Part shown: positions 1-7,837 of the stretch, piece by piece | Position numbering within the stretch: the first letter of the stretch is position 1 | How the letters are laid out: each line of letters opens with the position of its first letter | NCBI RefSeq assembly: GCF_000469505.1 | Contig: NZ_KI272838.1 | Location: forward strand, 1 to 64,000 | DNA length: 64,000 nucleotides | Reading direction: 5' to 3' | Source: Leptotrichia sp. oral taxon 215 str. W9775 | Lineage (GTDB): Bacteria > Fusobacteriota > Fusobacteriia > Fusobacteriales > Leptotrichiaceae | Translations under genes and position numbers: made by a program | The notes under the pieces: model-generated | What the model was told of the DNA's origin: nothing | The model's input: the letters and a program-made list of their open reading frames with translations, nothing else | The model's database searches: none

Positions 1-71
1 TGTTTTTCTGCTGAATAACTTACTGTTGCCATTACTAATAAAACAGATAGTAAAAGCATTTTCCTTTTCAT
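1..71 (-). CDS. N-terminus of an exported protein (partial)
   Basis: Only the first 23 codons are in the window; the gene continues off the left edge. They encode a classical signal peptide: a basic start (MKRK), a hydrophobic core (MLLLSVLLVMATV) and a likely signal-peptidase I site after SYSA. An AGGAGGA ribosome-binding site lies just upstream of the ATG, which fixes the start. Short signal peptides of this form are common on fusobacterial outer-membrane porins and autotransporters, but nothing of the mature protein is visible, so the function is unknown. Confidence 0.7.
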   Translation of the reverse strand, partial: MKRKMLLLSVLLVMATVSYSAEK

Positions 72-641
72 ATTTTTCCTCCTATAAGTTTTTAATGTGA
101 GTAGAATTCTTTCTACTTTAATTAATTTGTGATTTCTAAAAGATACATAAAATCATGTACACCATATAATATTCATTATATATCTCTTTGATTTTTATTT
201 GCATTTACATTATAGCACATTTTACTGATTTATTGTTAATTTGTTAACATTTTAGCTATATATTTTTTTTATACATGAAAAGATATGTTTTATATATGAT
301 ATAAAATGATTAATTACTGTTTATCTAATTTAAAAAGGGACTTTTATGAAATAATATTTAAATAAATGTGATTTTTTCAATGTATTTATACCAATAAGCC
401 ATATAATATTCACTACTTTATTTTAATATTCAAATTTAAAAATTTCTTTTCTTCTCAAAATAAAAAAATATATAATTAATCTTTTAAATCTAATCATACA
501 TTTTTTTAATACATTATCTTATTTATATATTTTTATTCAGAATTCTTATTAAATTAAGCTTTATCCTTTAAAAACAACAAAATATATTCAAATTAATTTT
601 ATAAAAAAAATAACCACAATCAACATTATGGTTTAAATAAG
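72..641. other. AT-rich intergenic region
   Basis: This stretch of about 570 bp has no credible gene; stops are dense in all frames. On the minus strand a TATAAT box (209-214) with only a weak TTAACA-like -35 sits about 140 bases before the exported-protein start, which would give a long 5' leader. A small inverted repeat (arms 100-106 and 111-117) lies in that leader. I see nothing else recognisable between 250 and 640. Confidence 0.5.
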
Positions 642-716
642 TGGTACACCCTAGGGGGATCGAACCCCTGTTGCCGGGATGAAAACCCGATGTCCTAACC
701 ACTAGACGAAGGGTGC
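642..716 (-). tRNA. tRNA-Glu (TTC)
   Basis: Read on the minus strand this folds as a full cloverleaf. The acceptor stem begins GCACCCT, the anticodon loop is TTTTCAT giving anticodon TTC, the T-arm contains GGTTCGATCC, and the 3' CCA is encoded. It is the last gene of a six-tRNA run that appears to share one promoter to its right. Confidence 0.95.
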
Positions 717-719
717 ACA

Positions 720-796
720 TGGTGGATCTAGCTGGACTTGAACCAGCGACCACCCGGTTATGAGCCGGGGGCTCTAACCAACTGAGCTATAGATCC
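720..796 (-). tRNA. tRNA with CAT anticodon (Met or lysidine-type Ile2)
   Basis: A 77-nt cloverleaf on the minus strand with encoded CCA and anticodon loop CTCATAA (anticodon CAT). The acceptor stem starts GGATCTA and the discriminator base is A. CAT tRNAs may be elongator Met, initiator Met or Ile2 whose C34 is modified by TilS. The normal 1-72 pair and the lack of three G-C pairs at the anticodon stem argue against initiator. I cannot separate elongator Met from Ile2 by eye. It lies three bases from each neighbouring tRNA. Confidence 0.9.
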
Positions 797-799
797 ATA

Positions 800-876
800 T
801 GGCGTGCCTGAAGAGATTCGAACTCCTGGCCCACGGCTTAGAAGGCCGTTGCTCTATCCAACTGAGCTACAGGCAC
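800..876 (-). tRNA. tRNA-Arg (TCT)
   Basis: Minus-strand cloverleaf with acceptor start GTGCCTG, anticodon loop CTTCTAA (anticodon TCT, reading AGA/AGG), T-arm GTTCGAATC, discriminator G and encoded CCA. It is tightly packed in the tRNA run. AGA is expected to be the main Arg codon in such an AT-rich genome. Confidence 0.95.
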
Positions 877-900
877 ATATGGTTTTGTTATGTTGACTAG

Positions 901-976
901 TGGTGAGCCATACTGGAATCGAACCAGTGACACCATGATTAAAAGTCATGTGCTCTACCGACTGAGCTAATGGCTC
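901..976 (-). tRNA. tRNA-Lys (TTT)
   Basis: Minus-strand cloverleaf with acceptor start GAGCCAT, anticodon loop CTTTTAA (anticodon TTT), T-arm GGTTCGATTCC, discriminator A and encoded CCA. It is separated from tRNA-Arg by a 24-bp spacer, the widest in this run. Confidence 0.95.
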
Positions 977-982
977 ATATAG

Positions 983-1058
983 TGGAGCGGGAGACGAGGG
1001 TCGAACTCGCGACATTCAGCTTGGAAGGCTGACGCTCTACCAACTGAGCTACTCCCGC
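983..1058 (-). tRNA. tRNA-Gly (TCC)
   Basis: Minus-strand cloverleaf with acceptor start GCGGGAG, anticodon loop CTTCCAA (anticodon TCC), T-arm GAGTTCGACCCTC, discriminator T and encoded CCA. Part of the same tRNA run. Confidence 0.95.
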
Positions 1059-1066
1059 ATAATTTC

Positions 1067-1154
1067 TGGTGCCTCGGGCCGGACTTGAACCGGCACGGGA
1101 TAAATTCCCACAGGATTTTAAGTCCTGTGCGTCTACCGATTTCGCCACCAAGGC
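1067..1154 (-). tRNA. tRNA-Leu (TAA)
   Basis: An 88-nt minus-strand tRNA with the long variable arm expected of a class II tRNA. The acceptor stem starts GCCTTGG, the anticodon loop is CTTAAAA (anticodon TAA), and CCA is encoded. It is the first tRNA after the promoter at 1196-1224. Confidence 0.95.
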
Positions 1155-1195
1155 ATATCTAAAATCCTATTTCGTTTATCTCTGACAACTTAGTC

Positions 1196-1224
1196 AGTAT
1201 AACATAAACTTATTCGTTTGTCAA
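1196..1224 (-). promoter_or_regulatory. sigma70-type promoter of the six-tRNA run
   Basis: On the minus strand there is a perfect TTGACA box (1219-1224), a 17-bp spacer and TATACT (1196-1201), about 42 bp upstream of tRNA-Leu. It matches the vegetative consensus almost exactly, as is usual for stable RNA operons. No other promoter of this quality is seen inside the run, so co-transcription of all six tRNAs is inferred. Confidence 0.85.
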
Positions 1225-1235
1225 CACTTTTTTTT

Positions 1236-1288
1236 ACTGATTAAGTACTTTTTTTTATTTTACTCTTCCTCTCAAGTACTTAATCAGT
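1236..1288. repeat. Perfect 15-bp inverted repeat between acyltransferase gene and tRNA promoter
   Basis: The arms (1236-1250 and 1274-1288) are exact inverted copies, ACTGATTAAGTACTT, separated by 23 bp. The right arm begins about 70 bp after the stop of the acyl-CoA synthetase gene. On the minus strand the hairpin is followed by A residues and not by a U tract, so it is not a classical intrinsic terminator for that gene. It could be a 3'-end stabiliser, a protein-binding palindrome or a weak bidirectional stop. Confidence 0.7.
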
Positions 1289-1358
1289 ATACAAAATTTT
1301 ACATAAAATGTCAAATTAAAATTCAATTAATTTTAAAACTTTTTTTGAAACCCTTATT

Positions 1359-3839
1359 TTACTTACCTTCCACATAGTCTTTTATTATATTTCTGGCCTT
1401 CTCTACTATTTCATCATATGTACCTTCCGGCTTAAATTTTTCTAGAACGGCAACTTCTATTTTTTTAGGTTTTGGAAATTTCATATATCTTGAATATGCT
1501 TCAAAGGCACCTTTTATTCCCAGACACTGGACATCTACATTCAGTTCCTTAGCAATTATAGCAAACACTTTCTTAAATTCTGCCACTTTTCCATCTTTAG
1601 TTCTTGCTCCTTCAGGGAAAATAAGCACATTTTTCCCGGCTTTAACATTTGCCGCTATTTCTTCGACACTTTTCTTAATATTTTTATTTATATCTATCAA
1701 TACAACATTTCCATGACTGACAAGCAGTTTCATCAATCCTTTCTTGAAATACCAGTCTATTGCAAGAAAAATTGTATTATAAAGTATTCCTGCAGGTAAA
1801 AGACTTCCAAGTACCAACGGATCTATAAAACTTTGATGATTCGCTACAAATATCTGTTGCGGTTTATCACTCAATTTATCCCTATTTACCCTTTTCAATC
1901 TAAAATATACTTTTATTATTAAATCAAGTAATGGTCTCAACACTCTTGTTGCCCATCTGTTTTTTTCTTCAACAGGTGGTGCCGCTTCTATTATTTTTTT
2001 CCAGTCAACTTCTCCACTTTCTATTTTTGTAGCTTTTTCATTAATATATTCAGATAACGCCTTCAAATTTGATATTTCTGAAAATTTTTCTTCATCAAGA
2101 TGAATTCCAAAACTATTTTCAACATATGCAAAAAATTCAACAATATCCAGAGAATCCATTCCTATTTCCAACTCAAGGTTTTCTTCAGGCTGAGCTTCTA
2201 TTCCCTTTAATTTCTTTATGTAATCCTTCAGCATTCTGTAAACTTCATCGTCAGGTTCTTCCACCTGTTTTTTCTTGACATTTGTTTTCAGATAAAGTTC
2301 AGGCAGCATAAATCTTCTCACTTTTCCTACCCTTGTTTTAGGAAGTTCTTCTTCATACAATTTATAATCCAATATTTTTTCATAATTATGAACTGTAAGG
2401 TTATAATCTTCCACAATATTTTTTACATAAGCTTTTATATTAGTTATTCCCTGTTTTCTACATTCCAGTAAATCCGGAACAATTATTGCCACAAGTTTGT
2501 CATTATGTCCAAACACTCCCAGTTCCTTTATAAGTTTTTTACTTTTTTCAATTACTTTATTTTCAAGTTTTTCAGGATCAATATTTTTCCCATTTGAAAG
2601 TACTATCATGCTGCTTCTTCTTCCACGTATAGTTACATATCCTTCTTCATCAATGGAAGCCAGATCACCTGTCTTGAACCATCCATCTTCAGTTATTACT
2701 TCAGCGGTCTTTTCAGGCTTATTATAATATCCTTTCATGACAATAGGACCTCTTACCCATAGTTCTTCATCTACTATCTTTGCTTCTATATTATCAAGTT
2801 TTTTACCAACTGTTCCTATTCTACGGTCTTTTTTTGTATTAACTGCTATTACAGGTGATGTTTCAGTAAGTCCATATCCTTCCTGAACATATATTCCCAA
2901 TGTTTCATAAAATTCTCCTATTTCAGGATCAAGTTTTGCTCCTCCTGAAACTATAAATGTCAGTTTTCCACCAAATTTTTCATGAACTTTTGCAAAAACC
3001 TTTCTTCTTATCTTAAAGGATTTTACTTTTGTCATAAGTTTATATATTGTTCTTGTAATGAACTTTGAATCAATCTGCTGTTTTATTCCGTCATAGAATA
3101 ATTTAAATACCCTTGGAACTCCAACCAGTGCAGTAACATTATTTTTATCAAGTGCTTCCAGAATTTCCTTACTTGCTATTTTCTTTACAAATACCATTGA
3201 TGCCTGATGCTGCAATATTATCAGCACTGTTGCCGTAAGCGGTAAAACATGGTGGAAAGGAAGCAAGGCAAGTATCTGGTCAGTCGGCTCAAGAAGATCT
3301 TTTTTTTCTAGTCCTTCCAGTTCTGAGCTCAAGTTATTGAAAGTCAGCATAACTCCCTTTGGAGAACCGGTTGTTCCAGAAGTATACAGCATTGTGGCTA
3401 TACTGTCCCCTTCAGGATTTTCAAGCTCAAAATTACTGTTTCTTATCACTTCCAGTTTATTTTCATCAATTGGATGATTGTCCACATTAATTACTGTTAT
3501 TTCACCCTTTTCATACATTGAAACTGCTTCCCTGACATTTTTCTCGCTCTCATTTGAACATATTATAAACTTAGGATCTGAATCTCCAAGAACATATAAA
3601 ATTTCCTTGCTGCTGCTTGTAGAGTCCAGTGCAATTGGAATTGCCTTTCTGTCCCATAAAGCAAAGTAAGTATAAATCCATTCCGGTCTGTTTTCCATCA
3701 GAATCAGTCCAAAATCTTCCTTTTCAGCAGGTATTACATTTTCTGAAAAATATTTTACATTATTAACTAACTCAGTATAATTTATTTTCCTGTCTTCAAA
3801 ATCAACTATTGCAAGCCTGTCGCCTCTATTTAAGAACAT
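1359..3839 (-). CDS. Fused acyl-CoA/acyl-ACP synthetase - acyl carrier - 1-acyl-glycerol-phosphate acyltransferase
   Basis: An 826-aa three-part lipid enzyme. Residues 1-510 form an AMP-binding ligase: the P-loop YTSGTTGSPKG is at 152-162, GYGLTETSP at 321-329, TGD at 390-392 and a PKTRVGK catalytic-lysine motif near 500-506. Residues about 530-600 are a carrier domain with GMDSL, where Ser563 is the expected phosphopantetheine site. Residues about 640-826 are a PlsC-type acyltransferase with NHQSFID at 667-673 (the usual HX4D) and FPEGART at 741-747. The likely role is to activate a free fatty acid, hold it on the carrier and pass it to a lysophospholipid at the membrane, as E. coli Aas does with the domains in another order. 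The start has GGAGG nearby. Substrate range is not readable. Confidence 0.85.
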   Translation of the reverse strand: MFLNRGDRLAIVDFEDRKINYTELVNNVKYFSENVIPAEKEDFGLILMENRPEWIYTYFALWDRKAIPIALDSTSSSKEILYVLGDSDPKFIICSNESEKNVREAVSMYEKGEITVINVDNHPIDENKLEVIRNSNFELENPEGDSIATMLYTSGTTGSPKGVMLTFNNLSSELEGLEKKDLLEPTDQILALLPFHHVLPLTATVLIILQHQASMVFVKKIASKEILEALDKNNVTALVGVPRVFKLFYDGIKQQIDSKFITRTIYKLMTKVKSFKIRRKVFAKVHEKFGGKLTFIVSGGAKLDPEIGEFYETLGIYVQEGYGLTETSPVIAVNTKKDRRIGTVGKKLDNIEAKIVDEELWVRGPIVMKGYYNKPEKTAEVITEDGWFKTGDLASIDEEGYVTIRGRRSSMIVLSNGKNIDPEKLENKVIEKSKKLIKELGVFGHNDKLVAIIVPDLLECRKQGITNIKAYVKNIVEDYNLTVHNYEKILDYKLYEEELPKTRVGKVRRFMLPELYLKTNVKKKQVEEPDDEVYRMLKDYIKKLKGIEAQPEENLELEIGMDSLDIVEFFAYVENSFGIHLDEEKFSEISNLKALSEYINEKATKIESGEVDWKKIIEAAPPVEEKNRWATRVLRPLLDLIIKVYFRLKRVNRDKLSDKPQQIFVANHQSFIDPLVLGSLLPAGILYNTIFLAIDWYFKKGLMKLLVSHGNVVLIDINKNIKKSVEEIAANVKAGKNVLIFPEGARTKDGKVAEFKKVFAIIAKELNVDVQCLGIKGAFEAYSRYMKFPKPKKIEVAVLEKFKPEGTYDEIVEKARNIIKDYVEGK

Positions 3840-3879
3840 AATTCCTCCATTTCAAATGTTAAAAATATAAATTTAATTA

Positions 3880-3885
3880 AGTATA
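3880..3885 (-). promoter_or_regulatory. Possible -10 box for the acyl-CoA synthetase gene
   Basis: A TATACT box on the minus strand lies about 40 bp before the ATG at 3839. The -35 region is poor (TTTTAT at a 17-bp spacing), so the call rests mainly on the -10 and on the position between the palindromic repeat and the gene. Confidence 0.35.
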
Positions 3886-3986
3886 CCATACTTTCATAAA
3901 TAATAAAATAAAAATGAGGATATCTCAAAAAATAAAAAATATGAAAGAAGTTGCCTTAAAACAATAAAACCATAAGTATAATATAT

Positions 3987-4150
3987 AAAAAAACTATATT
4001 TTTTCATTTACTAAAATTTTACTCATATAAAACAGTCATTCATTAAGGAAAAGTCAAAAACTTGCCTAAAGGCTCAGACAGATGACTTTTCCTAAATTCA
4101 TTTCCTGTTTTACATTGTAAAATTCTAGATAATCCAAAAATATAGTTTTT
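3987..4150 (-). repeat. MITE-like palindromic repeat, copy 1
   Basis: This is one of four related intergenic elements. The outer ends are AAAACTATATTT and its inverse, and most of the roughly 160 bp pairs with itself. Shared inner blocks are TAAAATTTTAC, TAAAACAG and GAAAAAGTCAA, each present in both arms. This copy lies in the opposite orientation to copies 3 and 4. It fills the gap between asnA and the acyl-CoA synthetase gene. No coding sequence is present in it. Confidence 0.8.
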
Positions 4151-4201
4151 CTACATTATTTTCAATTTTTTAAATACCCTCATTCCAAAAAATTTATATT
4201 C

Positions 4202-5212
4202 CTATAATAAATTTATTCCATTTTTTTCACATTCAGCTATTATTTCATCAGACCATATTGATGCCTGAACTTCCCCAATATGTGCCCTTTGAAGCAGGAA
4301 CATACATATTCTTGACTGTCCAATTCCTCCACCTATTGTAAGCGGCAGTTCATTATTTAAAAGCATTTTATGGTATTCAAGTTCTTTTCTTTCTTCCAGA
4401 TCAAGTTCCTTAAGCTGTCTTGCCAGTGATTCACTGTCTACTCTTATTCCCATTGATGAAAGTTCCAGAGCACTGTCAAGCACAGGATTCCACATTATAA
4501 GGTCTCCATTTAATTCCCAGTCGTCATAATCCGGAGCTCTTCCGTCATGTCTTTCCTTAGATTCCAGCATTTTTCCTATCTGCATTATAAATATTGCCCC
4601 ATGTTCCTTTGCAAATCTATTTTCTCTTTCTCCGGAAGAAATCCCAGGATACAAGTTTTCCAGCTCCTGTGAAGTTATGAAAGTAACTTTTTCAGGTAAA
4701 AACTTAGTATAGTTTTCATACTTTTGAGCCAGCATTTCTTCTGTCTTTTTAAATACTGAATATATTTTGTTTACAATTTCCTTTAAGAAATCTATATTTC
4801 TATCTTCTCTGTCTATAACTCTTTCCCAATCCCACTGATCTACATAAATCGAATGCGTATTATCCAAATCTTCATCTCTTCTTATGGCATTCATGTCAGT
4901 ATAAATTCCTTCACCTGAATTTACACCATATCTTTTTAATGCAAGCCTCTTCCACTTTGCCAATGAATGAACTATCTCGATAACTTCCCCTTCCGCTTCT
5001 TTCATTTCAAATGCAACAGGTCTTTCAACACCATTAAGGTTATCATTTAACCCTGTAGTCTTTTTTACAAACAGAGGTGCCGATATTCTTGTTAAGTTTA
5101 ATTCTTTAGAAAGTTCCTTTTCAAAAAAATCCTTAATCAGTTTTATAGCAATTTCTGTTTCCATTATATTCTGTCTGGAAGTGTATCCTTCCGGTATTAT
5201 AATACTTCCCAT
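4202..5212 (-). CDS. asnA: Aspartate-ammonia ligase (asparagine synthetase A)
   Basis: A 336-aa enzyme that makes asparagine from aspartate, ammonia and ATP in the cytoplasm. It resembles AsnA throughout, including the class II aminoacyl-tRNA-synthetase-like core (FVKKTTGLNDNLNG, SIYVDQWDWE, and the C-terminal GGGIGQSR motif), and the length matches the family (about 330 aa). The frame stays open further upstream into the tRNA-Arg gene, but the ATG at 5212 has an AGGAG box at good spacing and begins MGSIIIPEGYTSRQ, so I place the start there. It sits 48 bp after tRNA-Arg with no visible promoter between, so it is probably transcribed with the tRNAs. Confidence 0.95.
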   Translation of the reverse strand: MGSIIIPEGYTSRQNIMETEIAIKLIKDFFEKELSKELNLTRISAPLFVKKTTGLNDNLNGVERPVAFEMKEAEGEVIEIVHSLAKWKRLALKRYGVNSGEGIYTDMNAIRRDEDLDNTHSIYVDQWDWERVIDREDRNIDFLKEIVNKIYSVFKKTEEMLAQKYENYTKFLPEKVTFITSQELENLYPGISSGERENRFAKEHGAIFIMQIGKMLESKERHDGRAPDYDDWELNGDLIMWNPVLDSALELSSMGIRVDSESLARQLKELDLEERKELEYHKMLLNNELPLTIGGGIGQSRICMFLLQRAHIGEVQASIWSDEIIAECEKNGINLL

Positions 5213-5260
5213 ACTTCTACTCCTAACTGCAAATCTACAAAAAAATTTTAACAAATAAAA

Positions 5261-5337
<77 letters not shown>

Positions 5338-5365
5338 ACATTTAAGTATATATTTTAAAAAAAAA

Positions 5366-5459
5366 TGGCGGAGAAGGAGGGATTTGAACCCTCGATCCAA
5401 GTTTTAGCCCGGATACTCCCTTAGCAGGGGAGCGCATTCGGCCTCTCTGCCACTTCTCC
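5366..5459 (-). tRNA. tRNA-Ser (GCT)
   Basis: A 94-nt class II tRNA on the minus strand with a long variable arm, acceptor start GGAGAAG, anticodon loop CTGCTAA (anticodon GCT, reading AGC/AGU), discriminator G and encoded CCA. Confidence 0.95.
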
Positions 5460-5477
5460 ACGTATATAAAAAATAAA

Positions 5478-5563
5478 TGGCGGGTGAACAGGGATTCGAA
5501 CCCTGAGAGCTTTCGCCTTGCCGGTTTTCAAGACCGGTCCCTTAGCCGTTCGGACATTCACCC
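5478..5563 (-). tRNA. tRNA-Ser (TGA)
   Basis: An 86-nt class II tRNA on the minus strand: acceptor start GGGTGAA, anticodon loop CTTGAAA (anticodon TGA, reading UCN), long variable arm, discriminator G and encoded CCA. It is the first gene after the promoter at 5578-5607. Confidence 0.95.
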
Positions 5564-5577
5564 ACACTTACTCAATT

Positions 5578-5607
5578 AATATATCATACTTTTACATATC
5601 TTGTCAA
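5578..5607 (-). promoter_or_regulatory. Promoter of the tRNA-Ser/Ser/Arg-asnA unit
   Basis: On the minus strand there is TTGACA (5602-5607), an 18-bp spacer and TATATT (5578-5583), about 15 bp upstream of the first tRNA-Ser. The upstream GTGTTGACA context repeats that of the other tRNA promoter at 1219-1227, which supports both calls. Confidence 0.75.
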
Positions 5608-5707
5608 CACTTTTTTTATTTTTATAGATTTTTTTTTATTTATATAGCTTTTAAGACTCTATTTTCAAGGTTCTAACTATTTTCTTTTTTTCTATACTAA
5701 ATTACAG

Positions 5708-5862
5708 AACTATATTTTTGAATTTTTTTAAATTTTATATTATGAAACAGGAAACAAATTAAGAAAAAGTCATTTATTCGAGCTTTCAGGCAAGTTTTTG
5801 ACTTTTCCTTAATGAATTGCTGTTTTATATGAGTAAAATTTTGATAAATGGATTTAGTTTTT
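5708..5862 (+). repeat. MITE-like palindromic repeat, copy 2
   Basis: This is the most diverged of the four copies. It keeps the GAACTATATTTTT left end, the GAAACAGGAAA and AAGAAAAAGTCA left blocks, and the TTTTATATGAGTAAAATTTT right block; the right end (GATTTAGTTTTT) has drifted. It fills the gap between accA and the tRNA promoter and may act as the shared 3' end of accA. The flanks 5610-5707 and 5863-5892 hold nothing else recognisable. Confidence 0.75.
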
Positions 5863-5892
5863 ATTCCCATTAAATAATTTTATCTCATTTTT

Positions 5893-6861
5893 TTATTCAC
5901 TTACTATGTCTGCCGAATTTTCAAAAAATTCTCCCATATTTCTAAATTTTTCATATCTTTTTTCCAGTAACTCTTCTATTGAAAATTTATCAATTCTTTT
6001 AAATTCTTTTAAAACAGCAGCTTTAAGATTTTTAGCAGTTTTTTCTAAATTTCTATGAGCTCCTCCAAGAGGTTCTTCTATTATATCATCAATAACTCCA
6101 AGCGATTTAAGATTTATTGCATCCATTTTCAAACTTTTTGCCGCTTCTGCCGCCTTAGTTGAGTCATTAAAAAGTATTGATGCACATCCTTCTGGTGAAA
6201 TTACTGAATATACACTGTTTTCAAGCATAAGAACTGAGTCAGCAACTCCTATTCCTAATGCTCCTCCACTTCCACCTTCTCCTATTATTACAGAAACAAT
6301 CGGTACTTTTAGGCCAAACATTTCAGCCAGGTTTTTAGCAATGGCTTCCCCTTGTCCTTTTTCTTCAGCTTCTATTCCAGGATATGCTCCTGCAGTGTCT
6401 ATTAAAGTTAATATAGGCAATTCAAATCTTTCTGCCATCCTCATCAGCCTCAACGCTTTTCTATATCCTTCAGGACTTGCCATTCCAAAATTTCTGAACA
6501 TATTTGAATCAAGATCTCTTCCCTTCTGATGACCTATTATCATTATTTTATAACCGTCAATAGAAGCCAATCCACCTATTATTGCATGGTCATCTTTTGA
6601 AAGTCTGTCTCCATGCAGCTCAATAAAATCCTCTGTCAATGTATTTATATAATCAAGCGTATAAGGTCTTTTAGGATTTCTGGAAATTTGTATTCTTTCC
6701 CATGAATCCAGTTCATTTTCAGTGAAATCCTTATATTTTTTTTCAAGTTCCTTTTCAAGTTCCCCTATCTGCTTTGAAAAATCTATATTTTTTTCTTTGG
6801 AAAATTCTTTTAATTCTTCAATTTTTTCTTCCAGTTCCTTAATCTCATCTTTCAGGCTCAT
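5893..6861 (-). CDS. accA: Acetyl-CoA carboxylase carboxyltransferase subunit alpha
   Basis: A 322-aa subunit of the carboxyltransferase half of acetyl-CoA carboxylase; with AccD it moves carboxyl from biotin-BCCP to acetyl-CoA to make malonyl-CoA for fatty-acid synthesis. The N-terminal coiled-coil region (1-50) is followed by the family signature around RNPKRPYTLDYI and the crotonase-type fold with GGLASIDGYK, DTAGAYPG and IGEGGSGGALGIG, all typical of AccA. It starts 12 bp after accD, so the two are co-transcribed and probably made in equal amounts. Confidence 0.97.
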   Translation of the reverse strand: MSLKDEIKELEEKIEELKEFSKEKNIDFSKQIGELEKELEKKYKDFTENELDSWERIQISRNPKRPYTLDYINTLTEDFIELHGDRLSKDDHAIIGGLASIDGYKIMIIGHQKGRDLDSNMFRNFGMASPEGYRKALRLMRMAERFELPILTLIDTAGAYPGIEAEEKGQGEAIAKNLAEMFGLKVPIVSVIIGEGGSGGALGIGVADSVLMLENSVYSVISPEGCASILFNDSTKAAEAAKSLKMDAINLKSLGVIDDIIEEPLGGAHRNLEKTAKNLKAAVLKEFKRIDKFSIEELLEKRYEKFRNMGEFFENSADIVSE

Positions 6862-6873
6862 ATTTCCTCCAAT

Positions 6874-7725
6874 TTATATAAGTTTTTCCAGTATACGATA
6901 AATCGTTGTTTTCAATTCTTTTCTTTCAGCAATTACATCAACCATTCCATGTTCAAGTAAAAATTCTGCCTTCTGAAATCCTTTCGGTAATTTCTGGTTT
7001 ACTGTCTGTTCAATAACTCTCGGTCCTGCAAAACCTATCAATGCACCAGGCTCAGTAACTATTATATCTCCCAGCATGGCAAAAGAAGCTGTAACTCCTC
7101 CAGTTGTAGGATCTACCGGCACTGATATAAAAGGTATTCCTGCTTCATTCAATCTTTTTACTGCTCCTGAAGTTTTAGCCATCTGCATCAGTGATAAAAT
7201 TCCTTCCTGCATTCTTGCTCCACCTGAACTCGAAACAATAACAACAGGAATATTTTTTTCCAGTCCTCTTTCAAGAGTTCTAGTTATTTTTTCTCCAACA
7301 ACAGAACCCATACTTCCACCCATAAAACTAAATTCCATCACTGCTATACTTACGTCTATTCCATTTATTTTCCCTATTCCACTTATTACTCCATCAAGCA
7401 TTCTGCTCTTTTCCTGAGAGCTTTCCAGCTTTTCCTGATATCCCGGAAAGTTAAGGAAATCTTTTGAAGTAAGTGTTATATCCTCTTCAATGAAACTTCC
7501 TTCATCTGTTAACAGTTCTATTCTTTCAAATGCTGTAAGCCTGAAATAATGTCCACATTTTGGACAGATATTCAGGTTATTCTTTAAATCCTCATTATAT
7601 ATAATTTCATTACATCTGCTGCATTTTTTCCATTTATTGTCATCAACTATGTCCATGCTCAATTTTGATTTTGATGTGAGTGTAACATATTTATTTTTCG
7701 ATTTTTTACTCGAAAATAATCCCAT
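6874..7725 (-). CDS. accD: Acetyl-CoA carboxylase carboxyltransferase subunit beta
   Basis: A 283-aa partner of AccA. The N-terminus carries the AccD four-cysteine zinc ribbon (Cys35, Cys38, Cys54, Cys57 in CSRC and CPKC), followed by a crotonase-like domain with MEFSFMGGSMGSVVGEK and SSGGARMQEG, which bind the acyl-CoA. I use the ATG at 7725 (MGLFSSKK, the usual AccD beginning) because a GAGG box sits 8 nt upstream; an in-frame GTG at 7734 lies inside that box. About 110 bp separate it from the pseudouridine-synthase gene, which is upstream in another unit or a long read-through. Confidence 0.97.
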   Translation of the reverse strand: MGLFSSKKSKNKYVTLTSKSKLSMDIVDDNKWKKCSRCNEIIYNEDLKNNLNICPKCGHYFRLTAFERIELLTDEGSFIEEDITLTSKDFLNFPGYQEKLESSQEKSRMLDGVISGIGKINGIDVSIAVMEFSFMGGSMGSVVGEKITRTLERGLEKNIPVVIVSSSGGARMQEGILSLMQMAKTSGAVKRLNEAGIPFISVPVDPTTGGVTASFAMLGDIIVTEPGALIGFAGPRVIEQTVNQKLPKGFQKAEFLLEHGMVDVIAERKELKTTIYRILEKLI

Positions 7726-7837
7726 TCTCTTCACCTCTCTATGTAAATTTGCTTTGAATTACTTAAAATAACTTATGTTATCTTAAAAATTAAACATATA
7801 CTTTAATATAAAAATATATCATTTTCCAGTACTAATT

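Noticed and set aside
568..753. A 61-codon minus-strand reading frame
   Set aside because: It runs through tRNA-Glu and into the next tRNA; both fold as full cloverleaves with encoded CCA, so the frame is a by-product.
1236..1288. Intrinsic terminator for the acyl-CoA synthetase gene
   Set aside because: The hairpin is followed by A residues in the direction of that gene and not by U residues, so I list it as an inverted repeat only.
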